Shown: positions 23,769 to 33,754 of the stretch, piece after piece
Position numbering within the stretch: position 1 is the stretch's first letter
Layout of the letters: each line of letters opens with the position of its first letter
DNA from: Armatimonadota bacterium
GTDB lineage: Bacteria; Armatimonadota; Fimbriimonadia; Fimbriimonadales; ATM1
Direction: 5' to 3'
NCBI GenBank assembly: GCA_021324165.1
Contig: JAJPJR010000047.1
Span: forward strand, 1 to 64,000
DNA length: 64,000 bases
Notes under the pieces: generated by a model
Seen by the model: only the letters and a program-made list of their open reading frames with translations
Database searches by the model: none
Told to the model about the DNA's origin: nothing
Made by a program: the position numbers and the translations under genes

Positions 23769-25130
23769 ATGGGAGCAACCGAATATGTGTTGATTGCCGC
23801 TGCGCTGATTCTGGGCGCGGCGCTCGGCTATTTCATCAGCGCCTCGAGGCTGGCCGCGAAAATCGCCGTGCTCAACGCGCAGTCGGAGCAGGCGAGCCGA
23901 GAATCCCAGCAGTTACGCCAGGATTTGGCGGGCGTTACCCAACAGGCCGCCGATCTTCGCGTGGAGATTGCAAAGGCCGAAACCACGGTGCAGCAGCGCG
24001 AAGCGGCGCTTCGCGAGCAGATCGAAACGGTGACTCATGCCCGCAAAGAACTCGAAGATGCGTTCGCAAAACTTTCGCAAGAAGCGTTGAATCAGAACAA
24101 TCAACAGTTCATTGACCTGGCAAGGCAAAGCTTCGAAAAACATCAGGCGCAGGCAACGGGCGAATTGGAAAAACGCCAGACCGCGATTGACGAACTTGTG
24201 AAGCCGCTGAAAGAATCGCTTCAAAAAGTTGACGAGAAAATCGGCGATTTGTCAAACGTTTTCGGTCAACAGAAAGAGGTAACCGAGCAGCTGGTAAACA
24301 CGTTGAAAGTTCCCGCTCAGCGCGGCAGGTTCGGCGAGATGACTCTCGAACGTTTGTTCGAGACCACGGGCCTCACACGAGGTGTCAATTATGAACTTCA
24401 GCATCGCGACGTTGGAACCGAAAGCACCGGAATCTACGATGCGATCGTGTATCTGCCCAATCATCACTGCATCGTGATTGATGCAAAAGCCCCGATGGAC
24501 GCGTTTGATCGAGCCTGCCAAGCGGCAACCGAAGCGGAACGCCAGGATCAGCTTCGAGAGCACGCTCGAACCGTGCGGAATCACGTCAATGCGCTTTCAA
24601 AGCGGAACTACCACGAGTTGGAAAGCAAGCCGATGTATGTGTTGATGTATCTTCCCATGGAAGGGCTTTTTACGGCTGCCATTCAGTTCGATTCTGACAT
24701 TTTGAAATATGCCGATGAAAAGAAGATTTATCTTGCGACGCCAACCACGTTGTTGGGGTTTCTGCAGTTGTGCTCGCTGTATTGGTCGGAGCAGAAACTT
24801 GCTGAAAGCGCCGCGGAAATCCGCGACCTCGGCGCCGAGCTTTACAAGCGCGTGGGCAAGGTTGCCGAACACATGAAGAAACTTGGCGATCAGCTGAACA
24901 AATCGGTGGATTCGTTCAATGCGGCTGTCGGCTCGCTCGATAGAAATTTAATCTCGCAGGCCAGAAAGTTTAAAGAACTCCGCGCGACCAATGCCGATAT
25001 CCCCGAACTGGAAAGCTTAGATGTCAAAACTCGCGAACTGCAAAGCGATGAATTTCGGCTTGGCAGCGGCGCGGTCGCTGCCTCGCTGCCTTTAGAATCG
25101 GAAGCCGCGCTCAACGATCCCGGGGGCTGA
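23769..25130 (+). CDS. rmuC: RmuC family protein
   Basis: A 453-residue protein. One N-terminal membrane helix (EYVLIAAALILGAALGYFIS) is followed by a coiled coil (residues about 30-190), then the RmuC nuclease-like domain with LKVPAQRGRFGEMTLERLFE, HHCIVIDAKAPMDAFDRACQ and LATPTTLLGFLQLCSLYWSE. RmuC limits inversions at short inverted repeats and has been linked to phage defence. The start at 23769 lies 7 nt after TAAGGT, which overlaps the stop codon of the methyltransferase gene. It converges on the acyl-CoA ligase with a 5-bp gap. Confidence 0.92.
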   Translation: MGATEYVLIAAALILGAALGYFISASRLAAKIAVLNAQSEQASRESQQLRQDLAGVTQQAADLRVEIAKAETTVQQREAALREQIETVTHARKELEDAFAKLSQEALNQNNQQFIDLARQSFEKHQAQATGELEKRQTAIDELVKPLKESLQKVDEKIGDLSNVFGQQKEVTEQLVNTLKVPAQRGRFGEMTLERLFETTGLTRGVNYELQHRDVGTESTGIYDAIVYLPNHHCIVIDAKAPMDAFDRACQAATEAERQDQLREHARTVRNHVNALSKRNYHELESKPMYVLMYLPMEGLFTAAIQFDSDILKYADEKKIYLATPTTLLGFLQLCSLYWSEQKLAESAAEIRDLGAELYKRVGKVAEHMKKLGDQLNKSVDSFNAAVGSLDRNLISQARKFKELRATNADIPELESLDVKTRELQSDEFRLGSGAVAASLPLESEAALNDPGG

Positions 25131-25135
25131 GCGGG

Positions 25136-26893
25136 CTATTTCAGGTTTTGAATCACCGCAGCGTATTTCTCTTTGATAAAAGCGCGTTTGAGTTTGAGCG
25201 TGGGCGTTATCTCGCCCGATTCGATTGTCCACGATTCTGAAAGCAGCGTCCACCGCTTGATTTTTTCGTAATCCGGCAGTTGAGCGTTCGCCTTGTTAAT
25301 CTCCTCCTTCAGTTTCTCGACAATCACTGGGTATTCCACCATTTCTGACTGATGCGACACGCTGAGATGATTCGATTGACACACGCTCCTCACCAGTTCA
25401 AAATTCGGAACGATCAGCGCAGAGATCAGATCTTGATCATCGCCCAACACCATCACTTCGTCAATCCACGGCGAGCGTTTCAGCCGAGATTCAAGTTCCG
25501 TGGGCGAAACGTTTTTGCCGTTGGCCATAACAATGATCTCTTTTTTCCTTCCCGTAATCCAAAGCCGGTTTCCATCGAGCCGTCCCAAGTCGCCCGTGTG
25601 AAACCACCCGTCTTTGTCAATGACCAAGGCCGTTTCGTCGGGACGGTTGTAATAACCTTGCATTCGGCTGGGGCCGCGCATCAAGATTTCACCATCCGAA
25701 GCGATCTGCACTTCCACTCCTGGAATCACTTCGCCCACGCTTTGATAAACCGAACGATCGGGGTGGTTCACCGAAATCACCGGCGCAGTTTCGGTTAGTC
25801 CGTATCCTTGCAGGATCAGAATTCCGAACGCGCCATAGAATTCGGCGATGTCGGGTGGCAGCGCCGCGCCGCCGCTCACGAAAAACCGCAGTTTTCCTCC
25901 AAACCGCTCGCGCACTTTTGCGCCCACGAGCTTGTCCAGCGTTCCGCCGAATGCCCCCACTGGTCGAAGCCGGTGTTTCAACCGTTCGGCGCCGCGTGAA
26001 AGCTGCATGTTCATCAACGTGCGTTTCAGCCACGAACCTTCGATGGCGGCAGATTCGATGCGCGTCTTCACGCTTTCTAAAAAACGCGGCACCGCCAAAA
26101 TGACCGTGGGCTGGGCTTGCACTATGTCGGCGGCCATGCTGCGAAGCGATTCGCAATAGGCGATTTCTGCCCCGCATGAAATGGGCAGAAAATGTCCCGC
26201 CATCCGCTCATACACGTGCGAGAGCGGCAGAAAGCTGAAAAACCGGTCGTTTTGGCTGATCGGGAGATTGTTCAAAATCGCTTCGCACAAAAACGTGAAC
26301 GCTTTGTGATCGAGCACCGCGCCTTTCGGTTCGCCTGTCGTTCCGCTTGTATAAATAATGGTCGCAACGTCGTTCGCATCAACCAATGCGCATCCTTCTT
26401 TCCAGGTCTCGAAAGTTAACGGTGTGTCTTTTCCTTCATCAACGATTCGGTGCAAAGGCAGCGCACCCGCTGCATCGCCGTGAAGAACGATTTCGACAAC
26501 GTTCAGATTCCGTTCCTTGCATGCAGTTCTGATCTTTTCGGCGCATCTTGCGTCACCCGCGACCGCCACCACCGCGCCCGAATCCTGCAAAATGTGTCCA
26601 ACCTGTTCGGGCATCAGCGTGGGATAAATCGGCACGGTCTGCGCACCCAAAGAAAGAATCGCCCAGTCGCAATACGCCCATTCGGGGCAGTTTTCCGACA
26701 TGATGGCCACGCGATCGCCGGGTTTCACGCCGCACGTAACGAGCCCGGCCGCGGCTTCATGAACACGCCGAGCAAGCTGACCATAAGAAACTGCGGAGTA
26801 TTTGCCGCGGAGTTTGTGCCAAAGCGCAGGCTTCGAGGACCATCGCTCGCAACTGTCCAGAAGCATCTGCGGCAGAGTTCGATACGTCGGCAT
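25136..26893 (-). CDS. Long-chain acyl-CoA synthetase (AMP-forming)
   Basis: A 585-residue adenylate-forming enzyme of the FadD15 type. Motifs: phosphate-binding YTSGTTGEPKG at about residue 186, SFLPLSHVYER, GYGLTETAPVISVN at about 363, GDLGRLDGNRLWITGRKKE with the conserved Asp and Arg at about 433, and the C-terminal Lys region TPTLKLKR. It activates fatty acids with ATP and CoA. The start MPTYRTLPQ was chosen as the first methionine aligning with the family; no -10 box or strong Shine-Dalgarno is evident. It is divergent from mfd with a 48-bp gap. Confidence 0.9.
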   Translation of the reverse strand: MPTYRTLPQMLLDSCERWSSKPALWHKLRGKYSAVSYGQLARRVHEAAAGLVTCGVKPGDRVAIMSENCPEWAYCDWAILSLGAQTVPIYPTLMPEQVGHILQDSGAVVAVAGDARCAEKIRTACKERNLNVVEIVLHGDAAGALPLHRIVDEGKDTPLTFETWKEGCALVDANDVATIIYTSGTTGEPKGAVLDHKAFTFLCEAILNNLPISQNDRFFSFLPLSHVYERMAGHFLPISCGAEIAYCESLRSMAADIVQAQPTVILAVPRFLESVKTRIESAAIEGSWLKRTLMNMQLSRGAERLKHRLRPVGAFGGTLDKLVGAKVRERFGGKLRFFVSGGAALPPDIAEFYGAFGILILQGYGLTETAPVISVNHPDRSVYQSVGEVIPGVEVQIASDGEILMRGPSRMQGYYNRPDETALVIDKDGWFHTGDLGRLDGNRLWITGRKKEIIVMANGKNVSPTELESRLKRSPWIDEVMVLGDDQDLISALIVPNFELVRSVCQSNHLSVSHQSEMVEYPVIVEKLKEEINKANAQLPDYEKIKRWTLLSESWTIESGEITPTLKLKRAFIKEKYAAVIQNLK

Positions 26894-26941
26894 TTTCTCA
26901 ACCTGCAGGGAGATGACGCGGTCGCAGGTAGAATTTCTGCG

Positions 26942-29900
26942 ATGCACGTCCGCGACTGGGTGCGCTCCCTTTCGCCCCCAGGTTTTCCTTCCAAAAAAAC
27001 GTTATGGCGTTCTGCGTGCCTCGAATCGCTGGCCCCGTATTTGGCATCACGGTACCTCAGTTTAGAGGATAAAAGGCGGCTGATGGTGGTGGTGCCCGAC
27101 CACGACCGAGCCCAAGAGTGGCAGGCCAGGCTCACGATGTGCGGCGTTCCCGCCGGAGAGATTCGAGTTCTGCCGAGCGGCATCGCCTCGGTGTTCGACG
27201 ATGCCGGGCCCGAGCGGTTCGCGCTCTCTGACCGTGCCGGGGCGCTTCTGAAGCTCGCTTCGGACGAGTCGTGCCTGATCATCACCACTCCGCAGGCGGC
27301 GCTCGAACGCTGCTTGAACGCGGATAGGTTCTTGGCCGACACGTTGTCCCTGCGCGCCGGCGATCAGATGTCAGCCGACAGAATTGTGCAGCATCTGAAT
27401 CACGCCGCCTATGAACGGGAAGACCCAGTGCGCCGCCCCGGCGGATATGTGGTCCGCGGCGGAATTATTGACGTGTTCCCCGCCGGCGACGAGCTTCCCA
27501 CACGCATCGAGCTGTTCGGCGACGAGGTGGACAGTCTGCGCAAATTCGACCCCGAATCGCAGCGAAGTCTGGTTGAAACCAACGTGGTGCGGATGCCTCC
27601 GCTTAGATCGGTAGAGCCGGAACCGCTGAGCAGTTTGAAGACAGACCGATTGCGCGAACGGCTGCAAACACGGCTTGCCGAACTGGACGGCGAAGCCGCC
27701 GAAAATCTGCGCGAAAACATCGAAAGAGATATCCGCCAATTGGAAAAAGGCGGGCTTTTCAACCGATTGGAACTTTATTCCGATCAGTTTGAAGGCAGAG
27801 ACGCCTGCGCTGTGGACTATCTGCGCGATGCGTGTTTGGTGCTGATCGAACCGTTCGAGTTGGAAGTCGCTGCAAGCCGCAGCCGCGAAGATCTGCGTGA
27901 ATCTCTGATCCACCGCGCCGACGCAGGCGAGATACTGCCAACCGATGTTGATGTGTTCGCCGCGGAGTTCTCGAAGTTTCACGAAGCGGAGTTTTCAATC
28001 TGTACCACGACGTTCGACGATCCGCCGCAAGGCTTTGATTATGAGGCCGAGATCGCCCTGGAAACGAAGTCAACTGCATCTTATAAAGGAAACGCCGCTG
28101 CGCTGGCAAAGGCGATTCAAACTTGGAAGAATAACGACGTTGCGATCTGGATCGCCACCGATCAGCCCACGCGCGCATCCCAAGTTTTGAAGCAGGTCGG
28201 AATCTCCGCGGCGCTGCCTCAAGATGATCATCCTCCGGCCGATGCCAAAGCGGTTTTGATCAAAGGAAACCTGGCAGGCGGCTTCTTGTGTGAATCCAGC
28301 CGATACGTTCTGCTCACCGATGCCGAACTGTTCGGCGGCGGGCGGCTGCGACTTCCGCAGCGAAGGTTTAACGAAGGCGCATCCATCGCAAGCGTGCTGG
28401 ATTTGCGACCGGGCGATTACGTCGTGCACATTCAGTTCGGCATCGGAAAATATTGCGGACTTGTGAAACGCGACGTAGATGGTCAGCCGAAAGAGTTTTT
28501 GCAGATTGAATATGCGCCGCCCGACAAGCTGCTCGTTCCGACCGATCAACTCGATCGCATTCAAAAGTATCTTTCGCCATCGGATGCCCAGCCTCAGCTG
28601 CACAGAATCACCGGTTCGGATTGGGCACGCGCTCTGCGCAACGCCAAAAAAGGCGCCGAAGATCTGGCGCGCGATCTGATCCGCATTTATGCGCACCGTG
28701 CAGCGGCATCGCGCCCCCCGTTCGACGAAGATTCCCCTTGGCAGACCGAAATGGAAGCGGCGTTTCAATGGATCGAAACTCCAAGCCAGCTGGCGGCGGT
28801 GGAAGACATCAAACGCGATCTCGCCGAGCCGCATCCGATGGATCGGCTGGTGTGCGGCGACGTTGGGTTTGGAAAAACCGAAGTCGCCGTGCGGACTGCG
28901 TTCAAAGTGGCGCAGGCAGGAATGCAAGTGGCCGTGCTGTGCCCAACCACAATTCTTGCCGAACAGCATTATCAAACGTTCAAAGAGCGGCTCGCGCCAT
29001 ACCCAATCGAATTGAGGCAGCTCAGCCGCCTGCGGTCATCAAAAGAACGGCTTGAGACGCTCGAAGGATTGCGCGATGGAAAAGTCAACATCGTGATCGG
29101 CACGCACGCGCTTTTGCAAAAGTCGGTTGCATTCGCGCGGCTGGGACTGTTGATCGTGGACGAAGAACAGCGGTTTGGAGTCAAGCACAAAGAAAAACTC
29201 AAAGAGATGCGCGCAAGCGCCGACTGTTTGACCATCACGGCTACGCCTATTCCAAGAACGCTGAGCATGGCGCTGATGAACATTCGGCCGATGTCGCTGA
29301 TCAACGATCCGCCTCCGGGAAGGCTGCCGATCCGCACAATCGTTAGAACCTTCAGCGATCACATCGTGCGCGAGGCTTTGCTCAAAGAACTTTCCCGCGC
29401 GGGGCAGGCGTTGTACGTTTTCAACCGCGTGCAAGGAATTCATCACACGGCCGAACGGGTTCGCAAACTTGTGCCCAACGCCCGCATCGGGGTAGCCCAC
29501 GGTCAGATGTCGCCGCACGAACTTGAACCGGTGATGGAAGCGTTCTATCATCGAGAAATTGACGTGCTTGTGTGCACCACGATCGTAGAAAACGGAATTG
29601 ACAACCCGAATGTGAACACGATGATTGTGGACGGCGCCGACAAAATGGGGTTGGCGCAGCTGTATCAACTTCGTGGCCGCGTGGGCCGCAGCGACCGCCA
29701 GGCTTATGCGTACTTCTTGTATCAACAAGGAAAAGAGTTGACCGAAGGTGCAATCGAACGGCTGAAGGCTTTGCAAGAGTTCAGCGAGCTGGGATCTGGA
29801 TATTCGTTGGCGTTTCGCGACCTGCAGATTCGCGGCGCGGGTGAACTTTTGGGTGCAAAGCAGCACGGATTGATGCACACTGTGGGCTATGAACTTTATG

Positions 29901-30469
29901 TTCAGTTGATCAATCAAGCCGTGCAGCAGTTGAAGGCAGCAACCGATTATGGCGGCGAAGCGGCCGCACGACTGACCAAAGTGGACTTGAGCGCAGCAAC
30001 CGATCTGCACGAACTGCCGCCGTTCGAACTTCCCGTCGGCGCATACATTCCGATGGATTATGTCCGCGACGAAAATCAGCGGCTGTTCTATTACAAAAAA
30101 CTGATGGAGGCCCGGGCGTATTCTGAAGTGGATGCGATCGTGGACGAATTGCGCGACCGTTATGGGCCGCTGCCCAAGGCCGCCGAACTTGCAGGCCAGC
30201 TGGTGAGAGTACGCATCCGCGCCAAAGAACTCGGTGTGAAACGCGTTGATGCGAAACGCGATGTCATCGCCATCCAGTTCGAAAAACATCACGAACTTCC
30301 GCTGAAGATCGTCCACGCGTTGCAGCGCGAAAACCGTTCGCTCAGATTCCGCCCCGACCGAATTGAATGCAAATTCGCAGGAGATGCGCTCACCGCCGTT
30401 TCGGAAGCGCTCGACAGAATCCAAAACGAAACCAAAACCTCGCCCAAACAACCCGCCGCCCGAACTTGA
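26942..30469 (+). CDS. mfd: Transcription-repair coupling factor Mfd
   Basis: A 1175-residue protein, a normal Mfd length. In order: UvrB-like N-terminal modules, a CarD-like RNA polymerase-binding domain (DLRPGDYVVHIQFGIGKYCG, about 487), the RecG-like motor with Walker A GDVGFGKTE (about 640), the DEEQ box (VDEEQRFGVKHKEKLK, about 740), TATPIPRTLSMAL, and the C-terminal TRCF domain. It removes stalled RNA polymerase and recruits UvrA, also encoded here. The start is the ATG at 26942, which lies 7 nt after TAGAAT, the leaderless pattern. An open frame extending 164 codons upstream is antisense to the acyl-CoA ligase and was rejected. Confidence 0.97.
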   Translation: MHVRDWVRSLSPPGFPSKKTLWRSACLESLAPYLASRYLSLEDKRRLMVVVPDHDRAQEWQARLTMCGVPAGEIRVLPSGIASVFDDAGPERFALSDRAGALLKLASDESCLIITTPQAALERCLNADRFLADTLSLRAGDQMSADRIVQHLNHAAYEREDPVRRPGGYVVRGGIIDVFPAGDELPTRIELFGDEVDSLRKFDPESQRSLVETNVVRMPPLRSVEPEPLSSLKTDRLRERLQTRLAELDGEAAENLRENIERDIRQLEKGGLFNRLELYSDQFEGRDACAVDYLRDACLVLIEPFELEVAASRSREDLRESLIHRADAGEILPTDVDVFAAEFSKFHEAEFSICTTTFDDPPQGFDYEAEIALETKSTASYKGNAAALAKAIQTWKNNDVAIWIATDQPTRASQVLKQVGISAALPQDDHPPADAKAVLIKGNLAGGFLCESSRYVLLTDAELFGGGRLRLPQRRFNEGASIASVLDLRPGDYVVHIQFGIGKYCGLVKRDVDGQPKEFLQIEYAPPDKLLVPTDQLDRIQKYLSPSDAQPQLHRITGSDWARALRNAKKGAEDLARDLIRIYAHRAAASRPPFDEDSPWQTEMEAAFQWIETPSQLAAVEDIKRDLAEPHPMDRLVCGDVGFGKTEVAVRTAFKVAQAGMQVAVLCPTTILAEQHYQTFKERLAPYPIELRQLSRLRSSKERLETLEGLRDGKVNIVIGTHALLQKSVAFARLGLLIVDEEQRFGVKHKEKLKEMRASADCLTITATPIPRTLSMALMNIRPMSLINDPPPGRLPIRTIVRTFSDHIVREALLKELSRAGQALYVFNRVQGIHHTAERVRKLVPNARIGVAHGQMSPHELEPVMEAFYHREIDVLVCTTIVENGIDNPNVNTMIVDGADKMGLAQLYQLRGRVGRSDRQAYAYFLYQQGKELTEGAIERLKALQEFSELGSGYSLAFRDLQIRGAGELLGAKQHGLMHTVGYELYVQLINQAVQQLKAATDYGGEAAARLTKVDLSAATDLHELPPFELPVGAYIPMDYVRDENQRLFYYKKLMEARAYSEVDAIVDELRDRYGPLPKAAELAGQLVRVRIRAKELGVKRVDAKRDVIAIQFEKHHELPLKIVHALQRENRSLRFRPDRIECKFAGDALTAVSEALDRIQNETKTSPKQPAART

Positions 30470-30520
30470 CACTCGACCTTCCGCTGCGGCATAATCCGCA
30501 CTCGAACAAAGGACAAAATA
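30466..30520 (+). promoter_or_regulatory. Promoter and Shine-Dalgarno for the PLP enzyme gene
   Basis: TTGACA (30466-30471), an 18-bp spacer and CATAAT (30490-30495), then a 25-nt leader with AAAGGA about 8 nt before the ATG at 30521. The -35 box overlaps the stop codon of mfd. It is a conventional leadered gene, in contrast to mfd. Confidence 0.7.
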
Positions 30521-31678
30521 ATGCGCTTCAACACACGCGCCATTCACGGCGGGCAGCCTCACGATCCGCAAACCGGCGCAGTTACATTCCCAATTTATCA
30601 AACCTCGACATTCGACCAGGATTATCCCGGCAAGCCGAACGAGTTCTTGGGCCGCGAACTTTCCTATGCCCGAACGGAAAACCCGTCGCGCACCGCGCTT
30701 GAAATGGCTCTGGCTGAACTTGAAGATGCGAAGTTCGGACTGGCGTTTGCCAGCGGACTTTCCGCAGTCGCAGCCATCATGAACACGCTCTCGGAAGGCG
30801 ACGGAGTTGTGGCGTGCGCCGATCTGTACGGCGGCTGCTACCGAATGTTCACAAAAGTTTATTCGAAACTCGGAATTCGATTTCGGTTTGCAGACACCAC
30901 ATGTTTGCCCAACATCGAAGAAGCGCTCGATGGTTCAACCAAAATTCTTTGGCTGGAATCGCCATCCAATCCGCTGCTCAACATCACCGATTTAACCTCG
31001 GCAAGCGCCCTCGCGAAATCCAAAGGCGTCATCACCGTGGTGGACAACACGTTTGCCACGCCCTATTTGCAAAACCCGCTCAAGCTGGGCGCCGACGTTG
31101 TGCTGCATTCAACCACCAAATATATTAATGGACACGCCGACGTGATCGGCGGCGCCGTCATCACCGACAACGAACAACTGTATTCCAAAATCAAATTTGT
31201 GCAAAACGCGTGCGGACTGGTGCCCGGCCCCAACGACTGTTTTCTCATCCAACGCGGCCTCAGAACCTTAGGGCTTCGAATGGAACGGCATTGCGAAAAC
31301 GCCATGCTGCTCGCCGCGTGGCTGGCATCGCATCCAAAAGTTGAAAAAGTTTATTACCCAGGGCTCGAAACCCATCCGGGACATCAGATCGCAAAGCGCC
31401 AAATGAAAAGGTTCGGCGCCATGCTGTCGTTCGACCTCAAAGCCAGCGAAGCGGATTCGAAAGCGTTTACCACGCGATTGAAATACTTCACTTTGGCGGA
31501 ATCGCTCGGCGCACACCAGTCGCTCATCTGTCACCCGCCTTCGATGACCCACGCCTCGGTCGAGCCCGAAGTGCGAAAAGCCGTCGGAATTTCCGACGGA
31601 TTAATTCGGATTTCTGTGGGATTGGAAGACGCCGACGATCTGATCGAAGATCTCTCCGAGGCGCTTTCCGCCCTTTAG
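30521..31678 (+). CDS. Gamma-family PLP enzyme of methionine metabolism
   Basis: A 385-residue fold-type I PLP enzyme of the cystathionine gamma-synthase / O-acylhomoserine sulfhydrylase / gamma-lyase family. Visible: LSYARTENPSRTALEMALAE, LEDAKFGLAFASGLSAVAA, the PLP lysine in HSTTKYINGHADVIGG, and the C-terminal LAESLGAHQSLICHPPSMTH. The residue that is Glu in many synthases and lyases (SLGGVES) is here HQS, so the exact activity is uncertain. A homoserine dehydrogenase gene starts 10 bp later, which supports a role in methionine synthesis. Promoter TTGACA-18-CATAAT. Confidence 0.9.
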   Translation: MRFNTRAIHGGQPHDPQTGAVTFPIYQTSTFDQDYPGKPNEFLGRELSYARTENPSRTALEMALAELEDAKFGLAFASGLSAVAAIMNTLSEGDGVVACADLYGGCYRMFTKVYSKLGIRFRFADTTCLPNIEEALDGSTKILWLESPSNPLLNITDLTSASALAKSKGVITVVDNTFATPYLQNPLKLGADVVLHSTTKYINGHADVIGGAVITDNEQLYSKIKFVQNACGLVPGPNDCFLIQRGLRTLGLRMERHCENAMLLAAWLASHPKVEKVYYPGLETHPGHQIAKRQMKRFGAMLSFDLKASEADSKAFTTRLKYFTLAESLGAHQSLICHPPSMTHASVEPEVRKAVGISDGLIRISVGLEDADDLIEDLSEALSAL

Positions 31679-31688
31679 ACACATTCGC

Positions 31689-32963
31689 ATGCCCCGCAAA
31701 GTTCGACTCGGAATCATGGGCCTTGGCACCGTCGGCTCCGGCCTCGTCGAGCTGATCAAGAAAAACGCGCGGCTGATCGAAAACAAATCCGACGTGAAGT
31801 TGGAAATCGTGCGCGCTTTGGTTTTGCACAAAAACAAGCCGAGGCCGCTGCCACCAGAACAGGTAACCACCAACCCAAACGATCTTTTCGAAGATAAAAC
31901 GATTGATCTGCTGGTCGAAGTCATCGGTGGCATCCATCCAGCCAAAGAGTACATCGTCCAAGCGTTCGATTCGGGCAAAGATGTGGTGACGGCGAACAAA
32001 GCCGTGCTCGCGACGCACGGCGATGAAATCTTCAACGCCGCCTCGCGAAATCAAAAACAGATCGGGTTCGAAGCAAGCGTGTGCGGCGGTATCCCCATTC
32101 TTCGTGCAATCTCCAGCGGCCTCATCGGCAATCGGGTTGACGAACTGTATGGCATTTTGAACGGCACTTCGAATTTCGTTCTTACCACCATGCAAGAAGA
32201 GCGCGTGCCGTTTTCCGATGCGCTCGCGATGGCGCAGTCCAAAGGGCTGGCAGAAGCCGATCCAACTTTGGATGTGAACGGAATGGATGCCGCGCACAAA
32301 CTGATGATTCTCGCCGAACTCACCTTTCAAACCAAAATGCGTTTCGACGACGTGATCGTCGAAGGAATCGAGAATCTCCAGCCGATTGATTTTGAAACGG
32401 CCGAATCGTTGGGATATGTGATTCGTCCAACGGCCGTTGCCCGCAGGATGGAAGACCGGCTCGATCTTCGCGTTCATCCCTGCTTCGTTCCGAAAAATCA
32501 TCCGCTTGCCACCGTGCGGAACGAATTCAACGCGGTGATCATCCGCGGCGATGCGATCGGCGAAATGGTGTTTCATGGAAAGGGCGCGGGCTCGCTGCCC
32601 ACCGCCAGCGCTGTGCTCAGCGATATTGTTGAAATCGCCCGCAACCCCAATTCCACTCCGTTGTGGAACCCAACACGTACCATTCAGTCGGCGCCTGTCG
32701 AGCTCGCTTCACGGTTTTATCTTCGCTTTCCCATCTATGACAGGCCGGGCATGATCGGAATGATCTCCACCTGCCTCGGCGCGCACGGAATCTCGATAAC
32801 CGACGCGATCGCGCGGCTTACGTGCACCGAAACCAACCAAGGCAATGTGATGATTGTGATTCATTCTGCTCCCGAAACCGAAGTGCGAAAAGCGTTGGCA
32901 GAAATTCAAGAATCAGGAGCGCTCAACGCTGATCCGTTGTCAATTCGGATTCTGGAAAACTAA
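31689..32963 (+). CDS. hom: Homoserine dehydrogenase with ACT domain
   Basis: A 424-residue protein, the usual length of the ACT-containing form. Motifs: nucleotide-binding GLGTVGSGLVELI, LVEVIGGIHPAKEYIVQAFD, GKDVVTANKAVLA, LYGILNGTSNFVLTTMQEER, EADPTLDVNGMDAAHKLMIL, and a C-terminal ACT domain (DRPGMIGMISTCLGAHGISI) that normally gives threonine feedback inhibition. It reduces aspartate semialdehyde to homoserine. It is co-directional with the PLP enzyme 10 bp upstream and overlaps the convergent ABC ATPase gene by 4 bp. Confidence 0.95.
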   Translation: MPRKVRLGIMGLGTVGSGLVELIKKNARLIENKSDVKLEIVRALVLHKNKPRPLPPEQVTTNPNDLFEDKTIDLLVEVIGGIHPAKEYIVQAFDSGKDVVTANKAVLATHGDEIFNAASRNQKQIGFEASVCGGIPILRAISSGLIGNRVDELYGILNGTSNFVLTTMQEERVPFSDALAMAQSKGLAEADPTLDVNGMDAAHKLMILAELTFQTKMRFDDVIVEGIENLQPIDFETAESLGYVIRPTAVARRMEDRLDLRVHPCFVPKNHPLATVRNEFNAVIIRGDAIGEMVFHGKGAGSLPTASAVLSDIVEIARNPNSTPLWNPTRTIQSAPVELASRFYLRFPIYDRPGMIGMISTCLGAHGISITDAIARLTCTETNQGNVMIVIHSAPETEVRKALAEIQESGALNADPLSIRILEN

Positions 32964-33700
32964 GCAAGCGTTTCCGCTTCGGCTTTTTCGATCATCTCAC
33001 GAATGCGGGCATCTTTTGTGTTCACAAACTCCTGCGGACGCCCGTCAGCAATAATCCTGCCTTCATAAAGAAAAATCACCCGCGCAGCAATGCGAAGCAC
33101 GCTCGCAAGTTCGTGCGTAACCACGATGCTTGTCGTATGAAGATCGGAAGCGACCTGTTTGATCAAGGCGTCAATCGAATAGGCGGTGATCGGATCAAGC
33201 CCGCTGGTGGGCTCATCATAAAAAAGAAGTTCGGGTTCCGACGCGAGCGCGCGCGCAACCCCCACACGCTTTTTCATTCCGCCGCTTAGTTCGTCGGGCA
33301 TCTGATCTTCGATTCCCGGAAGGCCGACGACCGCCAGTTTGTCGCGCGCAACTTTTTCGCGCTGCTCTCGGTTGAGTTTTCGCTGCCGCGCAACGCCAAA
33401 GCAGATGTTATCGCGAACATTCAGATAGTCGAACAACGCCGACGCCTGAAACACAACTCCGACTTTTTTCTGAATCTCCAGCCGTTCGCTTTGCGATGCG
33501 CGATAAAAATCAACTCCAAACAGTTCCACCGAACCCGAATCCGGCCGCAAAAGCCCCGACATGCACCGAAGCAGCGTTGTTTTCCCCCCGCCCGATGCGC
33601 CCATCACACACACAAGTTCGCCTTTTTCGATCTGCAAAGAGATGTCCGAAAGAACCTGATGATCGCCGAATCGGTGGGAGAGTTCGCGCACCCGGATCAT
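32960..33700 (-). CDS. ABC transporter ATPase, Mla/MKL type
   Basis: A 246-residue ATPase. Walker A GASGGGKTT (about residue 34-42), signature LSGGMKKRVGVARAL, Walker B ELLFYDEPTSGLDP and H-loop IVVTHEL are all intact. The form resembles MlaF/MKL ATPases of retrograde phospholipid or lipid import, but no MlaE permease or MlaD-like protein is adjacent. The start lies 7 nt after TATACT. That -10 sits in an 8-bp palindrome which also serves the divergent gene at 33755. Confidence 0.9.
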   Translation of the reverse strand: MIRVRELSHRFGDHQVLSDISLQIEKGELVCVMGASGGGKTTLLRCMSGLLRPDSGSVELFGVDFYRASQSERLEIQKKVGVVFQASALFDYLNVRDNICFGVARQRKLNREQREKVARDKLAVVGLPGIEDQMPDELSGGMKKRVGVARALASEPELLFYDEPTSGLDPITAYSIDALIKQVASDLHTTSIVVTHELASVLRIAARVIFLYEGRIIADGRPQEFVNTKDARIREMIEKAEAETLA

Positions 33701-33707
33701 CCAGCGA

Positions 33708-33715
33708 AGTATACT
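33708..33715. promoter_or_regulatory. Shared palindromic -10 of divergent genes
   Basis: The palindrome AGTATACT reads TATACT on both strands. On the minus strand it ends 7 nt before the ATPase ATG (33700), giving a leaderless message. On the plus strand the gene at 33755 has a roughly 38-nt leader with AAGGAG. Polymerase can use the site in only one direction at a time, so the two genes may be expressed in competition. Confidence 0.55.
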
Positions 33716-33754
33716 CCGGCGGCCCGCCCGCGAGCCAAGGAGAACTGTTCAGAA

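Noticed and set aside
26450-26941. 164-codon upstream extension of mfd
   Set aside because: It is antisense to the acyl-CoA ligase and the Mfd homology starts at about 26942, where a -10 box lies 7 nt upstream.
29039-30601. A 520-codon open frame on the minus strand opposite mfd
   Set aside because: It is antisense to conserved Mfd motifs, lacks any domain, and is Arg/His/Phe-rich in the way of GC-rich shadow frames. The same holds for long opposite-strand frames at 37180-38550, 39619-41019 and 58226-59488.
30521-31678. Naming this gene metB specifically
   Set aside because: The residues separating gamma-synthase, gamma-lyase and sulfhydrylase are not decisive (HQS in place of VES), so only the family and pathway context are stated.
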